Both the position numbers and the translations under genes were made by a program. Under the pieces are notes generated by a model, which saw only the letters and a program-made list of their open reading frames with translations, did not search any database and was not told where the DNA came from. Below, piece after piece: positions 24,401 to 39,400 of a stretch of DNA of 64,000 bases. Source of the DNA: Struthio camelus (taxonomy: Eukaryota; Chordata; Aves; Struthioniformes; Struthionidae). Within the stretch, counting starts at the first letter, position 1; every line of letters begins with the position of its first letter. The stretch is taken from NCBI RefSeq assembly GCF_040807025.1, contig NC_090967.1, positions 3,284,001 through 3,348,000 on the forward strand, given 5' to 3'.

Positions 24401-27400
24401 TGGACAGTGACACAGACTTTAAAGTTGTTTAAGAATCACAGAAAGAGAGAGCACATGTGTGCATGCTGGCTGTAGCTAGAACAGTCTTTAAAGCCTTACA
24501 GGAAGCATTAAAAAAGACACCCTCCATGCACTTATTTAACAGCTTGCTTCTAATTATCAGGTTGCCTGCATAACTTCAGGGTCTGCTGCACTGCAGCCCA
24601 GGGCACCAGTACCACAACAACTCCACTGGCTGAATGGCAACCAGATTCTGGTCAAAGCTATGGCATAGGGCTCACTTAATCATATTAAAACATTTGGACT
24701 GTGGCACTACCCTAAAGGTCCACACCCTCTGGGGATGCTACAGACTGGTTACAAATTCACACAACACAACCATGCAGGCTTGCTGTGGGTATATTGATTT
24801 TAAGATGCACACAGATTAATGCAGGTTGCATTCTTGGTGCCAACGTGGATCGGACCAAAGAGATATTAGCACACCCAAAAGCTCACCCGACTGGCCTGGC
24901 TCACTTCAATCTGGTACCAGTTCAATCTGTGCTGCTTTTGCTTTCAGACTCGATTCATTCACATAATGCCCATCCTCCCTACCCATCCAAAACTCCCACT
25001 ATTTTAGCAGCTTAGTTCTCAGCATCTATGCTGCAGGCAGGAACTGCCAGCACACAATGGGAACACAAATTGGATGATCAGCTAAGGTTACATCTAAGAC
25101 ATGGAGACAGACTAGTCTTCTCACCTAATGAACTGCAGGTAGGGCAGTTTTCTTCTTTTGCTCCAGACTAGCCCTCACGCATTCTCATTAATTATTAAGT
25201 AAATTCACATATAAAACTGTCACTTACTTATCCAGGTCTATATCAAGTGCCTTATATGGATCATTAGGATCTTTGTCATCCTCATCACTGGGCAAAGCAT
25301 TCTGCAGGAGAGAGAAAGAGACCATCCACTGAAGAAGTAAACCACGGGCAATTTTAAAGTTAAAATTCTGTCTCCCAAAACCAGCCTTGTTAGATCGCTA
25401 AGAATGAAATAGGCCAGCATGCATTCAGGCAAAATAAGCTATATGAACAGTGCACTTGAATGCAGCATCTAGTTATGAGATTAATTTAGAACAGAAAACC
25501 ATTCTTCACAAACTGCAGGATCTGAATTGCTGCTGTTTGGTTTTGATTAAAGGAAGTTTTAGGAACAAACACAAATTACACCATTAGCATGTGCAATTAA
25601 TTATAATCAGCTGCAAACCTGCTGACTAGACAGCAAGTTAATATCAGAGTGAGGCAGCAAAGCATAATAAATGAAGCAGCTATTTGGACAGTGTTACTTT
25701 TATAGCAGAGATGCACATTGTTTTTTAATAGCTTCAGTGGCATTTTTGGTCTTTTTGCGTACCCCCCCTCCCCCTTCCCCCCCCCCCCCCAAAAAAAAAA
25801 ATCATTCCTCCTCCTGCAAAGAACGGCTTAGGATCATCTCAATCAATCATTTCTTAAACAGCTTTGCAAGAAATCAGTGCTCTTGGACTGCAACAATCCA
25901 GACTGGCTGACAATTTGCAGGGGGGAAAATCTCTTCAGAAAAGCACAAAGACAAACCCTGCAGCTCAGGCCACCACAAACGGGCAACTAACCTCTGGCAT
26001 CTCTTCTGTGATGATATCAACATGATGAGCTGGGGCAATATCCTCTTCACTCTCTGTGTGCAGAGAGTTATGGCGGTGATGTTTACCTTTCTTCTCCTTT
26101 TTCTGTTTTTTCTTTTTCTTGTCTTTCTCCAGCTTCTGCTTATGTCTTCGCTCTTCTTCCAATTTCACATACTGGTCAGACATAGGCATTCCTGCAGAGG
26201 AAGCCAAACTGCTTTCAGGCTAGAGTCCACATGAACATTGATCGCTGCAACAATATGTTAGGAGCGAACCTTCATTCTAGCTTCTCAGAATCAGAAGGAT
26301 CAACACTTCTCCACACTTCGACATCATCTCACATAGTGGAAGCTCTAGCATCTCCCTCCAGCAGAAGCTTTACTACTACGCTCCATCTCTCTCCAAAAAT
26401 AGGACAGAGCTCTATCCTGCTCTCCGATTCTCGTTCACATTAAGCGGATTACAAAGATGGGCTAAACATCAATATTTTACATAACAATCAGCTCTAAGGC
26501 CGTGCTACTTTCCACGTTTTTGGAAAACCCTTTGCTGTGTAAACCTTAAACATTCGCTCTTACAATTCACCACTTGTAACGCAACAACATATTAAAATAT
26601 GTATTTGTACTTTTAGACTCTACTTAATTTCTCCCAATTGCTTCGTTCAGCCCTTTAAAACATTCTAAATGTGACTGCTTCCTACACAGGACAGTGATTA
26701 GTTTACATGTTACAGACTTGGCTGTACAACATGCTTAATCACAGAGTTACTTTTAATACGGTCTTGAGAGGAAGTACGCTCAGATTGCAAAGTACATCTG
26801 CGAATATGCTGCTTCTCCCTCAGACTGAGCTGTATTCTCAAACGCACATTAGTTAAGGAGAGATACTTAAGAATCTAACGGGAGTATGCTCTCTGCTCTT
26901 AAAAATTAAGAGGGAACTATTAGTTCTGCTTAACTGGATTTCTATAATTTATTGCAAGGATTAGCTGCACTTACCTGGAACTTTTAAGGGAACAGAAAGG
27001 TCAATCTGGACTACAGGTATATGTTCCACACCTGGAGTGTCTTGGTATCTCTGGGCAAATGAAAATTTGTTATATTCTGAGCATCATCAGATACATATCT
27101 ATATAAACAGACATATTTCAAAACAGTTCACTACTAAATCCCATCTGGTAGCAGGGTGTATTTTAGAGCCAACTGGTAACTATTCTGTAAGACCTCATTT
27201 CTAGCTGTAGTGCTTTAACTCTGCCATAGCCATGAAAAAGGCTTGATACAACTCTTTGAAAATTTTCAATTTTGTGTTTCATTGGTAATAACTTGCCAGT
27301 TCAAAAGATAAATTATAAGGCCTAGGTTGAAGGAAATAGGGCAGCCCTTATGATATAAAGGGGATAAAGCATGCTCCTTCCCTGAAGACGGGAGAGAATA

Positions 27401-30400
27401 AGGAGGAAGCAGCAAGAAAAACTGCAGTAACTTTTTGATCCAGAAAACACACTGCATGTTCAAGCCAGCATGTTTTGGGCTGGCTGTTAATTACGGACCT
27501 TAAAAGTGTTACTTCATTCTCTCTCCATTGCTCTATATGAAGTGCCTGGCAACCTGAACTCTTCTATCCCCCAGAATTGGGGCAGCCACCTGCACAGGAA
27601 TTTGTCAGACAGGAGTACGAAGGCAAAGAGTGTCTCTGCAGCATTTAGTTCTAAACTGGAGGTCCACTGGAGATCCACTGACAACTGGCTGCTCTTCTGA
27701 TAGAAGGTCATTTGTGGTTTTCTTAACAAGGACAAGGCTTATGAAAACAGCGTAGGTATTCACTCCAATTGCTACAGTATTAGGCGGCAATAACTGCAGT
27801 CGAAGTAATCAGAGCTACCCCTTCCCTCTGGGAAACTTCTCACGTTCAGAGAGCTTTCGTACAATTATATGAGAGGACAGCAATAGATTTTCAGTCAGAC
27901 TTGCTCACCTTCTGCGGGGAAGGAGAACTTTTAATATAAAATGGGTTGTTTGCCTGTTCTTGTTTCCGGGCTTCTCGACGCTGAAAGGAACAAAAACAAA
28001 ACCTAACTGTAGTTATAATGTTTGTTTATAAGCAAAGACAGATAAAAGGCATCAGAGGGCAAAGTATGGTCTCCCTGAATATTTGGAACACTGCAAAACT
28101 ACTTGCAAAAACTACAGTGGAACAGACTGATTATATTAAACCAGCTGTCGAGCTTTGTAGTTACAAGATATGCTGAGATATAAATAAAATTACTAAAACT
28201 GCTATAACTAGTACTCCTCAAAAGGTAAAGAAAGGATGTTCTGAGTCTAGAGACAGTAACTTCCCAAATATCAGATTTTGGTGGCAGTTCAATTGTTTCT
28301 ATCCTCATTTTTGCAACAGAGAGGAAGCAAGGATTCTTGCCAATAGAAAATTTTCTCAATCAAAATAGGCAACAGGTTAGAAGCAGGAAAGGTACTATCA
28401 CAACTGGGGACAGTCGCATCACACAGTAATTAATAGAAACTGCTAAAGTCTGACCAAAGGTACTAAGCTTTCAGCCGTTTCTTTCTGTGCTGATACAGAG
28501 GCCTTTTTTGTAGGGGGAGATAGACTACAAGACAGATGAATGAAGGAGATACGTAAAAAAAAATTAGTTGCAGAGCTTAGCACGTGCTCATCCCTAACAC
28601 CCTGCACTTCAAAGTTAATTGCAAGATGTACATTCCGCAGGGAAGAGACAGTGCACCCGCACAAATCTCCCATCAATCAAAAAATTCAGTAAGTGAACAT
28701 AAACTTTTACAAAACATCTACTCCACGGGACTTAAAACAACTTATACTCCAGTTTACACATCAGATTTTTAGAACAACTCAGAACTAGCAAGGGCCAAGT
28801 TTTTATAAGATCTTGCTTTCACTTGGACAAAATAGGCAAGCTAGGCTTCCAGAAGAACTTTATATTGAACGTATTTTCAAAAGTGCCAAAAACAAACCAC
28901 CTCCCCAACCCCACCACTCCTAGACTTTTTTTCTGGAAAATACTTGGATTCAAATACTTCAACTTTGTTCACATCAAACTGTGCAAAGCCAAGTGCTCCC
29001 AGCTACATGGAGAAATCCACAACCACCACCGCTTTAGTGCACTTTCAACTTCATTAACAAAGCATGTAAAGTTCACTCACTCTGGCCAGCTCCTCTTCAT
29101 CTATTTCTGGCTGTTTGTGTCTGGAATGTCTTTGTTCCTCATCATGAAAAATTGTTTTGGGCTTTTCATCCTCAGACTCACTATCTGATGGAGGCTCATT
29201 GATCCAAGCATCAAGGTCCAAGCTGGTAAGCATTACAGTGAACACAGACATATAGCTTTACCCAGAAGCTTTGAGTATTTCAGTGTTTCCAGTCATACGC
29301 TTAGTTTAAGAGTTTACAAGTTTCAATAAGGCTTTCGGAGAGAGAAGTAAACTTACCCCTCGGGAACTGGGACTTTTTTCTGTGCTTTAGGAGCTACAGG
29401 GTTCAGCTCACCAGCAAACAGTGCTATTACTTCCTCAGCTACAGGTACTTCTTTTATTTGTAACTTCTGAATGTATTTTATTAGCTGCAAGATGCAAGAA
29501 GCCTGAAAAGAAATGGAAAAATAATTCCAAAACTAGTAACAACTGAACCAAAACCCAATTGCAATAAGTCAACAAAAGATAACTGTATCGACTACTGTAC
29601 TGAGGGAATTAAGGGAAGCACCATAAACGACAGGTTTAGAGTAAACGTTAAAGATCCGGGACCCCCTCTTCTAACTGCATCCCATTCACTATTGCTTTGA
29701 ATATGCAACCAAGAATACAGGTGCCTCTTTCTCTCCCATAGCCTACAGTATTATTTACCTGGCCTTACAAAATGCTTGTTCTAGAAGCAAATGCATAGTA
29801 GACCGGATTTTCAGAAGTGGATTTTTTCAAAAATGACAAAAAACACTGAAAGTGAAAACGTAGGCTTATCAGGGAATGAGTAGTGGGGCTGGGCTGAGGA
29901 GGCTGTAGTCCCACTCTGTGCGGTTCACTGTGCGCACTTGCTATGTAGCATAAAAGCACCCATCTGTCCGCACAGCCTCTCTCTTGTTCCTCCCATTTAG
30001 ATTGGGCTGGCACACAGCATTTTTATCACTGGACGCAAATCAGAATCTGCTGCCGAGTTAATTATGTCTTACTACAAATTAACCATTTGCCATTTTTAAT
30101 TTTTATCACACATAAAACCAAACTAATTTGAATTTTCCATATAAGCCCAACAAATTAAGCAAGTCACAGTAAAGCTTGAAGAATTATGTTCTGTTTTTCC
30201 AAACACTACAGTTAGCAGTCTTCATCTCTTCCACCTTCCACACAATGACTACTTCTGATAAGGGGCAGCTCGTTTCAGAACATGACTGCCCTGGGAATCC
30301 ACTTCAGGCAGCAACATTTAAGGCAGCTCTTTTTGATTACTTTATCAGCACACTGCAAAAATCACTTTAGCCACCTTATATCATTCTGAATTGCCACCCT

Positions 30401-33400
30401 GGAAGATGAACTTCAAGTCTGTCAGATGTTTCATGCTATTGAAAGCATATACATGAATGCTAAATGACATTCATGCTTACATAATTTTTACTCAAAAAGA
30501 TTTAGTTTTTATACTCTCGCAAGCAGTCTTCAGAGATCGTATTGAACTGGAATTAGATCTGGGCTCTGACATGAAACGTCGCCACTCTTCCCACTTCTTT
30601 AATTCTACAGTTTCTGTTTCACGGAGTTGCACAAAGTGCAGAACAAAAACAAGGCTCCATTGATAACACTGGCTTACCAAGCACGTGTGCAAGTCCACAG
30701 AAAATCACATACATGCACCAATACAAATGAGAGATTTTGTATGAGGAATTCCATGGTAATTCTGTTCTCTTACCCTCTCCTGAACTTCTAGATCTGCACT
30801 CTGTACAAACTGAGGCAAACGCTCAATCATCAGCTGTGTAATTTCCTGAGCTGCTTCCTTTTCCCCAGATTGCTCTTTCTGCTGTAGGATGGATGCATAG
30901 AGCTTCACCATGTTCTGGACATAAACTGCCTGGATGTGGCCTGGTAGAGTTGTAACTTTAGGCCTCAACATTGCTTCTAAAGTTTGGTTTGCTTCCTCAA
31001 GGTGTCTAAAAAGACAGAGTGGACAGATAAGAGACATCAACTGAGAAAGTTCAACATTTCATCAGACAGAAGAATTTTTAAAAACCTTAGTTGCAATACA
31101 AAATACTGCGGAAAGATAGGGCAGGCTACAAATCCATAAGCACTTGCTATCTTCCCCTTCCAGATTGCAGTAGTAACATGACAAAGGCCAATTTATATAT
31201 AGCCTTAGCCTATCGAAAACAAACAAAAAACCCTCAACCCCAAAAGGGTGGGGGAGGCACTTCAGCTTCCGCCTTTACAAGTGCGGCATCCTCTCTACTA
31301 ACTGAGCATTCATTGCATTTTTAAGTTCCAACTCCACAGACAATCCGGATCTAGCAGTCCGGCTACCTTCTTGCTATGCTGTACTTTTCCGCTCACATCA
31401 ATGAGGTTATGTTTTTTCCTTAAAATGAAGTGAAAATAAAGCCTAGTATGTAACACTTAATACACAGAAAAGAATAATAGCGACCTGAACCTCCACTCGA
31501 AAACAAGGCACTCAAAGGGCATCTGGCTTTCTGTTTGCAAAACTTACTCAGAGAACTCTCCGCATATCCAAGCGGCAGCATAAAGCACCTCACAGATTCC
31601 ATTTCTCTGGGTGTTGCTGGCTATGAGATGAGCATTGTCCAGAAGCATAGCCATTTGAGAAACTGCAAACTTCCGAATAGCTTTAACTCTGATAGCTACA
31701 TCCAACATCTGAGCTGCTATAAGATGCCCGTGCCGTGTGCCTTCCAGTCGGGTCAGTTCCACCAAAATGCTTATGTACCTACAGGAAGCGAAAGGAACAC
31801 AATTTTATTAGCAGGCAGTAACGCATTACCATTGCTGATGATTTCAAAGTTGACACATAAATACACTGACCATTCAAAGTTTGTGATATATTGATAATTG
31901 GATTGACTACAAATATCTATGATTTTGGTCAGCAACTCGTCCCGGTACGTCGTGCCTTCAGCTTTATCCACGTGAATCATCAATTTCTTCACTATCTCCA
32001 TCAAGTTCTTCTTCGATACCTGTCAAGGAGTATTGAGATGGTGAACCTACATAAGCCATTTGCTGTGCCGCTAAGTCCTTCTAATCGCATTAAAGCAGCT
32101 GCTAACTCTTTGATGGACCTGTGTTATTTGTTAACAAGAAAACGGAACACAAGAGATAGTAAACAGTCTGTAGGCAGATCTTCACTCGTACCTAAGGAGT
32201 TCAGCTGCAATGAGGAACCAAATTTATTCACTGTTAGAGCAAGTGGACCTGCCTGTTCTTTTAGGTCACTAGTGGCTAGGATACCTATCACAGCTATACT
32301 AGACTTAAACAGTATCATGGAACCACAGAGTAATTTTAGTTGGAAGGGACCTCTAAACCCTCTAAGTACAATCACCTGCACAAAGCAGGGCCTACTCCAA
32401 GGTGAGGTCAGTTGCTCACGGCCTGGTCCAGTCAAATTTTAAAAATCTCCAAGGAATGGAAAACTAATCAGAATTACTAGTAATAATGCAGATATCCAGG
32501 AGAAAATGAGTTTTCTGCTTCTGTCAGCATAAAAAAAAATTACTAGCTTAAGAAACTTTCTATTTTAAACTGAAAAAACTTGAAGACTCATTTACATCCA
32601 ACAGAATTCTAGCATTTCAAAGCAAAGCTGTACTAATCTGCTCTGGAAACCTACTTGTCTAAATAAAGTGACCAAAACATTTAGTAAGTATCACCAGTTG
32701 CTATGACCCCCTGCTTCTGGCTATAATCACTCAGCAAGCGGGGGTAAAGGAGACCTCTAACAAAAATGCAAGTACAAGTATTTCTGTAATAAAGTTCATT
32801 ACACAGCACTCTCCTCAGCGACAGGGTTGAGCAAAATGATGAACTGTTTCACCTAGGCTGTCTGTTGACCAAGAAGAATTTAACTCCTGAAAGAGTTAAA
32901 GAACTCCACTTCTTTTTGCAACATTAACACCACTGTCCTAATCAAACTTTCATGAAATTACTGTCATCTCATGAGTAGTACCAGAAAAAATGCCCTCCTT
33001 CTTCCCATTTTAGAAGAGCAAGTAAGGAGTCTTTGAGACATGATATCTACCATTATCCCTTTATCTGGGATAACACGGCGGGTGGGGAAGTCTGAGTGAA
33101 AAGGACGTTATGAATCTTAACCACAGCCCTTTCAGAGATCAAATTTTCCTCACCACAAGGATCCTCCTTGCTTTTACAAACTGCGCTGGGCAGTTGCGAA
33201 ATGCATGCACAAGACTGGGTGCACAGAGGAAAATAACCAGAGAGAGATTCTGTATGCGTCATTAAAAGGCATAACAAAACTTACAGGGAAGGGCAAATTA
33301 GACGTTTAAACAGCTTAAAGCTGTCTTTGTGCTCTCCTGTTGTTTCAGAGCGCTCTTTCGCAAACTTTTTGTAACTGATGTCAACTCGTGCTGTGGTGTG

Positions 33401-36400
33401 CTGCAACGTGGACTGCTACACTGAACGTTATAGGCATATCTGAATATATCCTACAGCCTGCTTTATGCCTTGAGGAAGTACAGGAGGAGTAGCTAAGGTT
33501 TAGTCATTAGAAAAGCAGACTGAGGGTTGACTTCCACGTGGCCTGAACTCAGATTAACTCCTTTCAGACAAAATGGAAGTTCTTCCAAGTCTTCTTATGT
33601 TATTCCAAATGAACGATCTGGCACAAGAGCCAGAAGACATGTGGGAGTTATTACCACAACACTACTAGGGAGAGGGGAAGAGGAAGAAGTTGAGTGTTTT
33701 TCTTAAATATCCGGCTCCTAACTAAAGGGTCACAGGGAACGGAGGGAAAAAGTACATGTAGAAGCATACCATGCCATATAGAAGATCTAAAGCTCTGAGT
33801 CGGATAGATTCATCTTTGTCATCCAGACACTGGAGAATGAGATCCTTGTGAGACTGAACCGACTTAGGATGCGTTTTCAGGATTTTGGACATAGCTAACA
33901 ATCCCAGGTATTTCACTGTGAAAGACACAAAATAAAACTTCTTTCCAAATATAGAAATATTGCTTTGTGTTGAGCATGAAATCTTAGTGAGTGCTTCTAC
34001 TTAATCCTCAATTTTAATACATTGAAATAAAATAATCTGATGGGGAGGACCATATTTCGAGAAAGAAATGCCTTAACACAGATGACATTCCTTTATTTGG
34101 TAATCTCACATACAGGGACATATGTATCTTCACCACAGTTGTCTTGTGCCTCAAGTTTTACCACTGATTTAAAAAGCACTTTATATATAGAAACTGCAGA
34201 CCTTGAGAATGGTATCCTGGAACATACACAGTTTTAATATACCGATCTTATTAGCGCTCTTAAGTAGGAGCCCTGTTCTCAAAAGAAAAAAAAATAATAA
34301 TAAAAAATCAGAAGGCAGGAAGAAGTTTTGCACAAAAAAGTATTAACTTTGTTCCTTGTAGTCACCAAAACAAACAAATAAAAAGGAACCACCCTTCTTG
34401 CATGTTACTATTATGCTTACACTACAAAACATCCCTCACTACTTTTCAAGTGGCAACTTTATAAAAAGAGAAAACCCAGAGCATGGAAAGAGAAGTGTTT
34501 TAGATTTACAAGTCCACAAACAGCAACTAATTCATTTCATTTTTAAGAAAACTACTCCTTGTAAGTGTTCACTCTCCAAAATTATTTCCACATTACAAAA
34601 GCAGCAATTGTTTACAACGTACCAGACTCTTATTATACTGAACGAGCTGTTTGGAGAGACAGCTCATTGCTCTAAGAATGCTCAATTTCTCTCCAGTGGT
34701 CGGTCACTAAAAGCTTCCACAAAGACAAGCAACATACTTACAGTTCTGGTCAGAATCTTCTATTAATATTCTTAACTTCTGAACACAAAGCTGAAAAAAA
34801 AAAAACATGTCACTTTTATTACAAGCCTTAAAAGTCTCTTAAAATTTTCTTAAGTACATTCAGTACACAAGGGTGGCTCTAGTACACAAGGAAGCATTCT
34901 GACCAAGACCTATGGCTTCTAGGCAGATTGTCTTGTTGCACTACCAGATTTGAAAACAAAAGGAACAGTTCTCATGAGCGTGTTGATAGTAGCAGATGAA
35001 TACAACAGTTGAAAAACCTCCAGATGAGAAGAATCTGCATTTTAAAGCAAAGGAAATTAGAGAATCTATATAGGAAACGCTTCAGTTAGTAAGACTCGAG
35101 CTAAGCGAGACTTCTTCAGTGAGCCACTACTTTGACTTTTGGCAGAACACCACAACCCAATTTCTCCATGGCCTTTGGTATGATATAGTAGAGCAGAACA
35201 AATAGACAACACCCCGCCCAAAACCCAAGTAGTGCTGTACCTGTATGCTAGCACTGTGATTAGGCATCCCAGAGGATAGAGAGATCAAAACTGAAATAAA
35301 GAAACACAAATTTTACTTAGTTTTTCTGTATTATGAATTGTTGCTTATATCACAACACAAAACCTAAAGGTCAACAGCTAGTTTAGCTCACAAGGAAAGA
35401 TGCCAGGGTTTTTCTGTCTGTTGGCTTAGGACTGTTTTTGAAAAGGGAGGTGGGGAGAGGTTGTTACATAAACCATAGTTTCATTTACTTTAGTAAGACT
35501 AATAAAAAGCAGGACAGAAAAAAATGTAAAGGCAGGAACTGTTAGAACAATCAGGTCAAAGCTGCTTTTCATTAAGCTTTGCTCTCATTAAGGTTACTTT
35601 TAGTGATATCCCAATAGCAGCCAAGACTGTAAATATGTCATCAGCTACTGCACAGCTGAATATTTCAGTGCGCGCTTCCCTAACGTGAGTTTCAGCAATG
35701 GATCCTAGAGTTCAATGTAATTAAATTGGAGGTGTAATCAAGCCAGCAAGAGACTCGGGGCAAAATTCAAGTCTCTGGGTTGATTATACTGGACATTTGT
35801 AAAGCGCTGACAGCAAGCAACCTCAAGCAGAGAAAGTGGCATTATCTCACTAACCGCTGTTGTCATAGAGCACGTCCACGCTAACATCAGCTTCTTACTG
35901 AACCAGTCACACATGCTAACCTTTGTGACTAGATAAGTATGCTCTAGAGGACCCTGCTTGAGCAGGGAGGTTGGACTAGATGATCTCCAGAGGTCCCTTC
36001 CAACCTCAACCATTCTGTGATTCTGAGATAAGTACTCTGGCATTTTGCGCTCGATAATCTGGCAGAGCTACATTTCTGGAAAGGAGTGTTGGATGCTACC
36101 ATTTTGGGTCATGCACAGAGCTGGCAGGTGCAAAGTACTGCTCTAATGCAGGTATACAACTTCTCATTTTCTGAACTTGAATTTCACGTCACTGAACTGT
36201 CCCTGAACAGGCCTTCCCGAGATGTTCTGGGTACTGGATTTCCCTTTGAACTACAGAATTATCCTGTTTATCTAAGGAAAGCAAACTCTCATCCACAAAG
36301 AAATCCAACACAGCATTACTCTTGCCCAACATAACTTTATTCACTTTTCCCTGAAGGAATGAGGGCATGCCAAGTGAGTGACAGATCACCCACTCCTCTT

Positions 36401-39400
36401 TGTACTGATCCAGTACTGTACCACTAATCCTCACGGATCCCAAACTACACACAAAAGCTGGACTTACGGCCAAATCGTGCATGCTAGCAAACCTCTACTT
36501 CCGCAAGGGACAAGACAGACCGTGTCAGGAAAAAAGGTCAATTAAGGCAACATCTCTTACCCTTCCTTGTCTCACTTCTGGGATCAAGATACACAACATG
36601 AGCTCAAGCCATGCTGAGACATGAAGCCAGCTCTCTTACAAATGCTATGACATCCAGCAACAAACGTTCAGAACAGAAATCCCTGTCTAATTATTATATT
36701 TTCTACAGAGTTGACATGAGATCATTGTTTAATATGTCTTTCCTTATAAGTTTTATCTGCCATAGGAAAGCCTTTGTGAATCAAGGCTGAAGGCACTACG
36801 ATATGCTTGTGCTACTGAAGATGTTAATTCATACACAGAGATCCTACCTCAACCTTTTTGGCCAACTCAAAATACAAAGTTTTTTTTTTTTTTTGTTTTG
36901 TTTTAATGCATGCCTACTGCTTTAGGAGAAATTTAGGAGATACCCCTATTAAAAGGGATCTCTTAATGCAGATTTAACACTGGCACTGCTATTGGAACCT
37001 CTGTTCACTTTCACTGTGTGTGCAACACAGACTAAGACCACCTTGAATTTGAATCTTAATCCACTGGAGGACAGAGGGGAGGGGGAAAAAAAGACCTGGA
37101 AGTGCTAAGTCTTACCCGTAGTCACTTATCCTAAGTCACACCCCCTTCATCAATCAGAAATGAACAGAAATTGACTGTGGATGAGGGATATCTATGACAT
37201 CCTTCAAGGAATCACACCAAGTTTTTAAGTCATGTAGATGTAAAAATAAGTCTACTTTTTTTTCCCCCCTCATATAAGGAACTTTGTCAAAGCTTCCAAG
37301 AGGCATTGATTGTATTTCAATTTTATTGCTACTGGTATATTTCATAGGTCTAGAAACATTTAGGAGTCTGTATACAAATAATTACTAATTGTTGGTTAGT
37401 ACTTTGTTTTAGCTTTTAGCAAACGTGACATAACAGTAATAACTCAGCCTTATCTACTGACAACAAAGGATTTCAGTCACATTTATATAGTGAAACAAAT
37501 TGCTTAAAAGTTTGCCAGGCAATTTAATTCAGTTATAAAATACACTAATAGGCTGCAAGTTAAAAAGGTTTATAGCTGGTGTTAATTGATGACAAAGTTA
37601 ATCGTGTCCTTTTCTAGGTTAAAAATTCCGTTCTCACCTGCTATTACTGTGTTCACACATTCATACAAGAGAGACATGGCTGAGGTGCTGAAACAGAAAT
37701 CAAGTATTTTAAATAAGGAATAAAAACAGCACGTTCTGAAGAGCTGTCAGCAATATCCTGACACTAGTTAACACCTTTAATTACACAGGAAATTGTCTTC
37801 TGTTCTATACATCTTCAAACTAGATGAAATAATTCTCACTCAAAAACTCGTGGGGGGTGGGAGGAGAAGGAGGACAGAAGAAGGGGGAGTGGCTACTGAA
37901 GATTTAAAAAGAAAAGCTAGTTCTGCAGTCCTCATCCTGGACTTCCAAGACATCTACAGAGTTTGCTTTTAAACCATTTCTTCTCTGGGAAGAAGCAAGT
38001 AACAGCACAGTGACCTGAGAAATGAGGAAGGAAGTGGTAACTCAAAACCTCAGCACCAGTTACAGAGCCCTGAACCAATTTTGGCCAAGAATGAAATCAA
38101 ATCCTCCCCCCAATATCAAAACAAACACACACACACAATAAGAAAGGCAGATGGAGAACCCTGAAGTATCTCTCTCCAAATAGAATCAGTAGGGCACAGG
38201 CAAAAGACCCTTTCAGAAATCTACTGGCTTGTAGGTATGCACTTACTCACTCTCTTGTAAGAGAGTAACACATTTCAAACGTCTGATTCCCCCAAAAACT
38301 TAAATTCAAGAAAACTCTTGCCAGTTCAACACTCCATACATACAGTGCAATTCTGAGAATTTCAAAGAAAACAAGCCAAGAGATGAGGCCCAGTCACATA
38401 TCGAACCTCCAAAGTAATAAAGGAGCAGAATTTGGAAGCAAGGTCTGCAAAGGTAATGAGCAGACAGCTCTGGAGGCAGCAGTCACAAGTGATACTGCGA
38501 AGGTCACTCAGCCCACAATACTAAAGACTCCAGTACACTCAGAACTAGGACAATCATTTTTGTTCTCTATGCATTCAGTGGATGGCAGGGTGTTTTGACT
38601 CATTCAGTCATTTCTGATTTAATATAACTTTTGAAACAACAGAAACCCAACAGGATGAAGTCCTCACAAATAATTAAATGAATAACAACTGTGAAAGTGG
38701 GGAAAAGGAGGTGGAATAGAGACAGGAAGAGAGATGCACGCTGTCCATCTTGCTGCTTTTCCTGGAGGAGTACTAAATTTGCATAGATTTGTCAGTGCTG
38801 CAATGAACCGAGCCCTCTTCAGGTATCTGGATGCAAGCCTGCTGGCTGATTTGCTCAGAGCCAGCCTTAGAAGTAACATTAGGAGGATAGACAGAATTTC
38901 TTTGGCTGGAGCACCCCTCATGATACACAGGTATCCTTTTCAAATTTGCTCACTCCATCCAACAATTTTCCTTCACGGTTTTATAACTTGCTAGAGTTTT
39001 TCAGAAACAGTCCTGATGTAATTAACTTTTTGACACTTGTAGTCAATACATCCAAATTCCAGAAAAAGCTCAGAAACACATCACCAGACTAGCTACTGAT
39101 CTACCTAGTAGACACTTCACCAATGCTGAATAAACAAAGCAATATTTGTCACACATACCTGTGTATGAGGTTGGTCAAAGGCTCAATCAACTTCTTTCCC
39201 AGCCTAGGTTCTAATGGAGTAAGAGCACCAAACTATTCAAAAAGCGTGGACAAGAAACTGATTTAATAGCTGGTTTTAAGCAGTTTAAAAATATCACTTC
39301 AATTGCAATTCATTATATTTTACAAAACTATATTAAAATATTTTTCTCCTTTTGATGATGTTCACCCACACTAGAAGAGATTCTTGGTTTCTTTTCATTT

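Noticed and set aside
26022-26234. Leu/Phe-rich plus-strand frame that looks like a membrane protein
   Set aside because: It is the antisense of the Lys-rich AP3D1 exon 20; poly-Lys codons read backwards give Phe and Leu.
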